Shown here: positions 6,394-6,777 of the stretch, one piece after another | Position numbering within the stretch: position 1 is the first letter of the stretch | Layout of the letters: every line of letters begins with the position of its first letter | Assembly: GCA_000436735.1 (NCBI GenBank) | Contig: FR887216.1 | Location: 13,738 to 20,514, forward strand | Length of the DNA stretch: 6,777 nt | Reading direction: 5' to 3' | Origin: Firmicutes bacterium CAG:170 | GTDB taxonomy: Bacteria > Bacillota > Clostridia > Oscillospirales > Oscillospiraceae | Position numbers and translations under genes: made by a program | Notes under the pieces: generated by a model | What the model was told of the DNA's origin: nothing | The model's database searches: none | The model's input: the letters and a program-made list of their open reading frames with translations, nothing else

Positions 6394-6777
6394 TCAAATC
6401 TCCCTCACTTTCAGGGTATTGCGATCCATGGCGCGCCGGACGATCACGTTGACAATGATCGCCACCAGAATGATCGCGCCCTTGATGGCGTCCTTCCAGA
6501 ACTGTGAAATGCCGATCAGCGGCAGCGCCTTGCAGATGACCGCCATCGTCAGTGAGCCGAGCAGGACGCCGGCCACGCTGCCCTGACCGCCGTTCAGGCT
6601 CACGCCGCCGAGCACGCAGGAGGCGATGGCGTCCATCTCCATGCCCGCGCCCATATCGCTCATGGCCGAGGCGTACAGCGCCGTGTACATGGCGCCCGTC
6701 AAGCCCGCGAACGCACCGGCGATCGTATAGACAAAGAAGCGGATGCGGCTGATGCGGATACCACTGACGGCGGCCGC
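6394..6777 (-). CDS. Sugar ABC transporter permease, C-terminal part (cut by window end)
   Basis: The frame is open from the window edge to the TGA at 6394-6396 and encodes 127 residues of a second, paralogous RbsC-type permease. Visible features are SGIRISRIRFFVYTIAGAFA, a hydrophobic GLTGAMYTALYAS stretch, the coupling-loop signature MEMDAIASCVLGGVSLNGGQG and a final pair of membrane helices, ending in a basic tail (VRRAMDRNTLKVREI). The start codon and the first two thirds lie beyond 6777. Its stop is 2 nt from the start of the next permease, as expected for the two membrane subunits of one importer. The missing ATPase gene and the operon promoter are probably further upstream. Confidence 0.9.
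   Translation of the reverse strand, partial: AAAVSGIRISRIRFFVYTIAGAFAGLTGAMYTALYASAMSDMGAGMEMDAIASCVLGGVSLNGGQGSVAGVLLGSLTMAVICKALPLIGISQFWKDAIKGAIILVAIIVNVIVRRAMDRNTLKVREI
6400..6405 (-). promoter_or_regulatory. Ribosome binding site deciding the permease start
   Basis: On the minus strand this reads AGGGAG, 8 nt before the ATG at 6391 and inside the last codons of the preceding permease gene. It argues against the TTG at 6395-6397 as the start, which would leave only 2 nt of spacing. Confidence 0.75.

Noticed and set aside
5804..6586. A 260-codon open frame on the plus strand opposite the permeases
   Set aside because: Its highly charged, low-complexity protein is the expected reverse image of membrane-protein codons.
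6770..6777. GCGGCCGC (NotI site) exactly at the window end
   Set aside because: It is in frame as Ala codons of the permease and fits the GC-rich composition, so a cloning junction cannot be claimed from this alone.

Overview
The window looks like a piece of a GC-rich, low-redundancy Clostridia-type genome (Oscillospiraceae-like gut Firmicute is my best inference). The reasons are strong purine-rich ribosome binding sites, a lipobox-type lipoprotein substrate-binding protein, Firmicute-style sugar-transport genes and strongly GC-biased third codon positions. The taxon is inferred from style, not from a marker gene.

The left part (1-2218, plus strand) holds the 3' portion of a large gene for an extracellular protein that joins beta-propeller-like repeats to a family 1-type solute-binding domain. 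It is split into two frames (3-749 and 731-1897) by a 26-bp imperfect tandem duplication at 658-709. Removing one copy restores a single 622-codon frame in the visible part. It is followed after 33 nt by a 95-aa protein with one hydrophobic N-terminal segment (1931-2218), of unknown function. No ABC permease or ATPase accompanies this pair in the window.

The middle (2219-2360) is a short convergent intergenic region holding a perfect 15-bp dyad with A/T tracts, a bidirectional terminator that serves both gene sets.

The right part (2361-6777, minus strand, read right to left) is a 6-deoxyhexose uptake and catabolism operon. Its order is the C-terminal part of an RbsC-type sugar permease (cut by the window end), a second complete permease, a RhaS-type rhamnose-binding lipoprotein, an L-fucose-isomerase-related sugar isomerase (COG2407-like) and an L-rhamnose mutarotase (RhaM/RhaU). 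A factor-independent terminator or attenuator lies between the binding protein and the isomerase, which would lower expression of the enzymes relative to the transport genes. Together the products would capture a sugar such as L-rhamnose, import it, interconvert its anomers and isomerise it to the ketose. The ATPase, kinase, aldolase and regulator expected for the pathway are not in the window and probably lie beyond position 6777.

I see no tRNA, rRNA, CRISPR array, insertion sequence or phage gene. Nothing here amounts to a clearly new system. The most notable points are the 26-bp duplication that breaks the solute-binding gene, the pairing of a FucI-like isomerase (not RhaA) with rhamnose-type transport and mutarotase genes, and the terminator inside the operon with a competing upstream arm.
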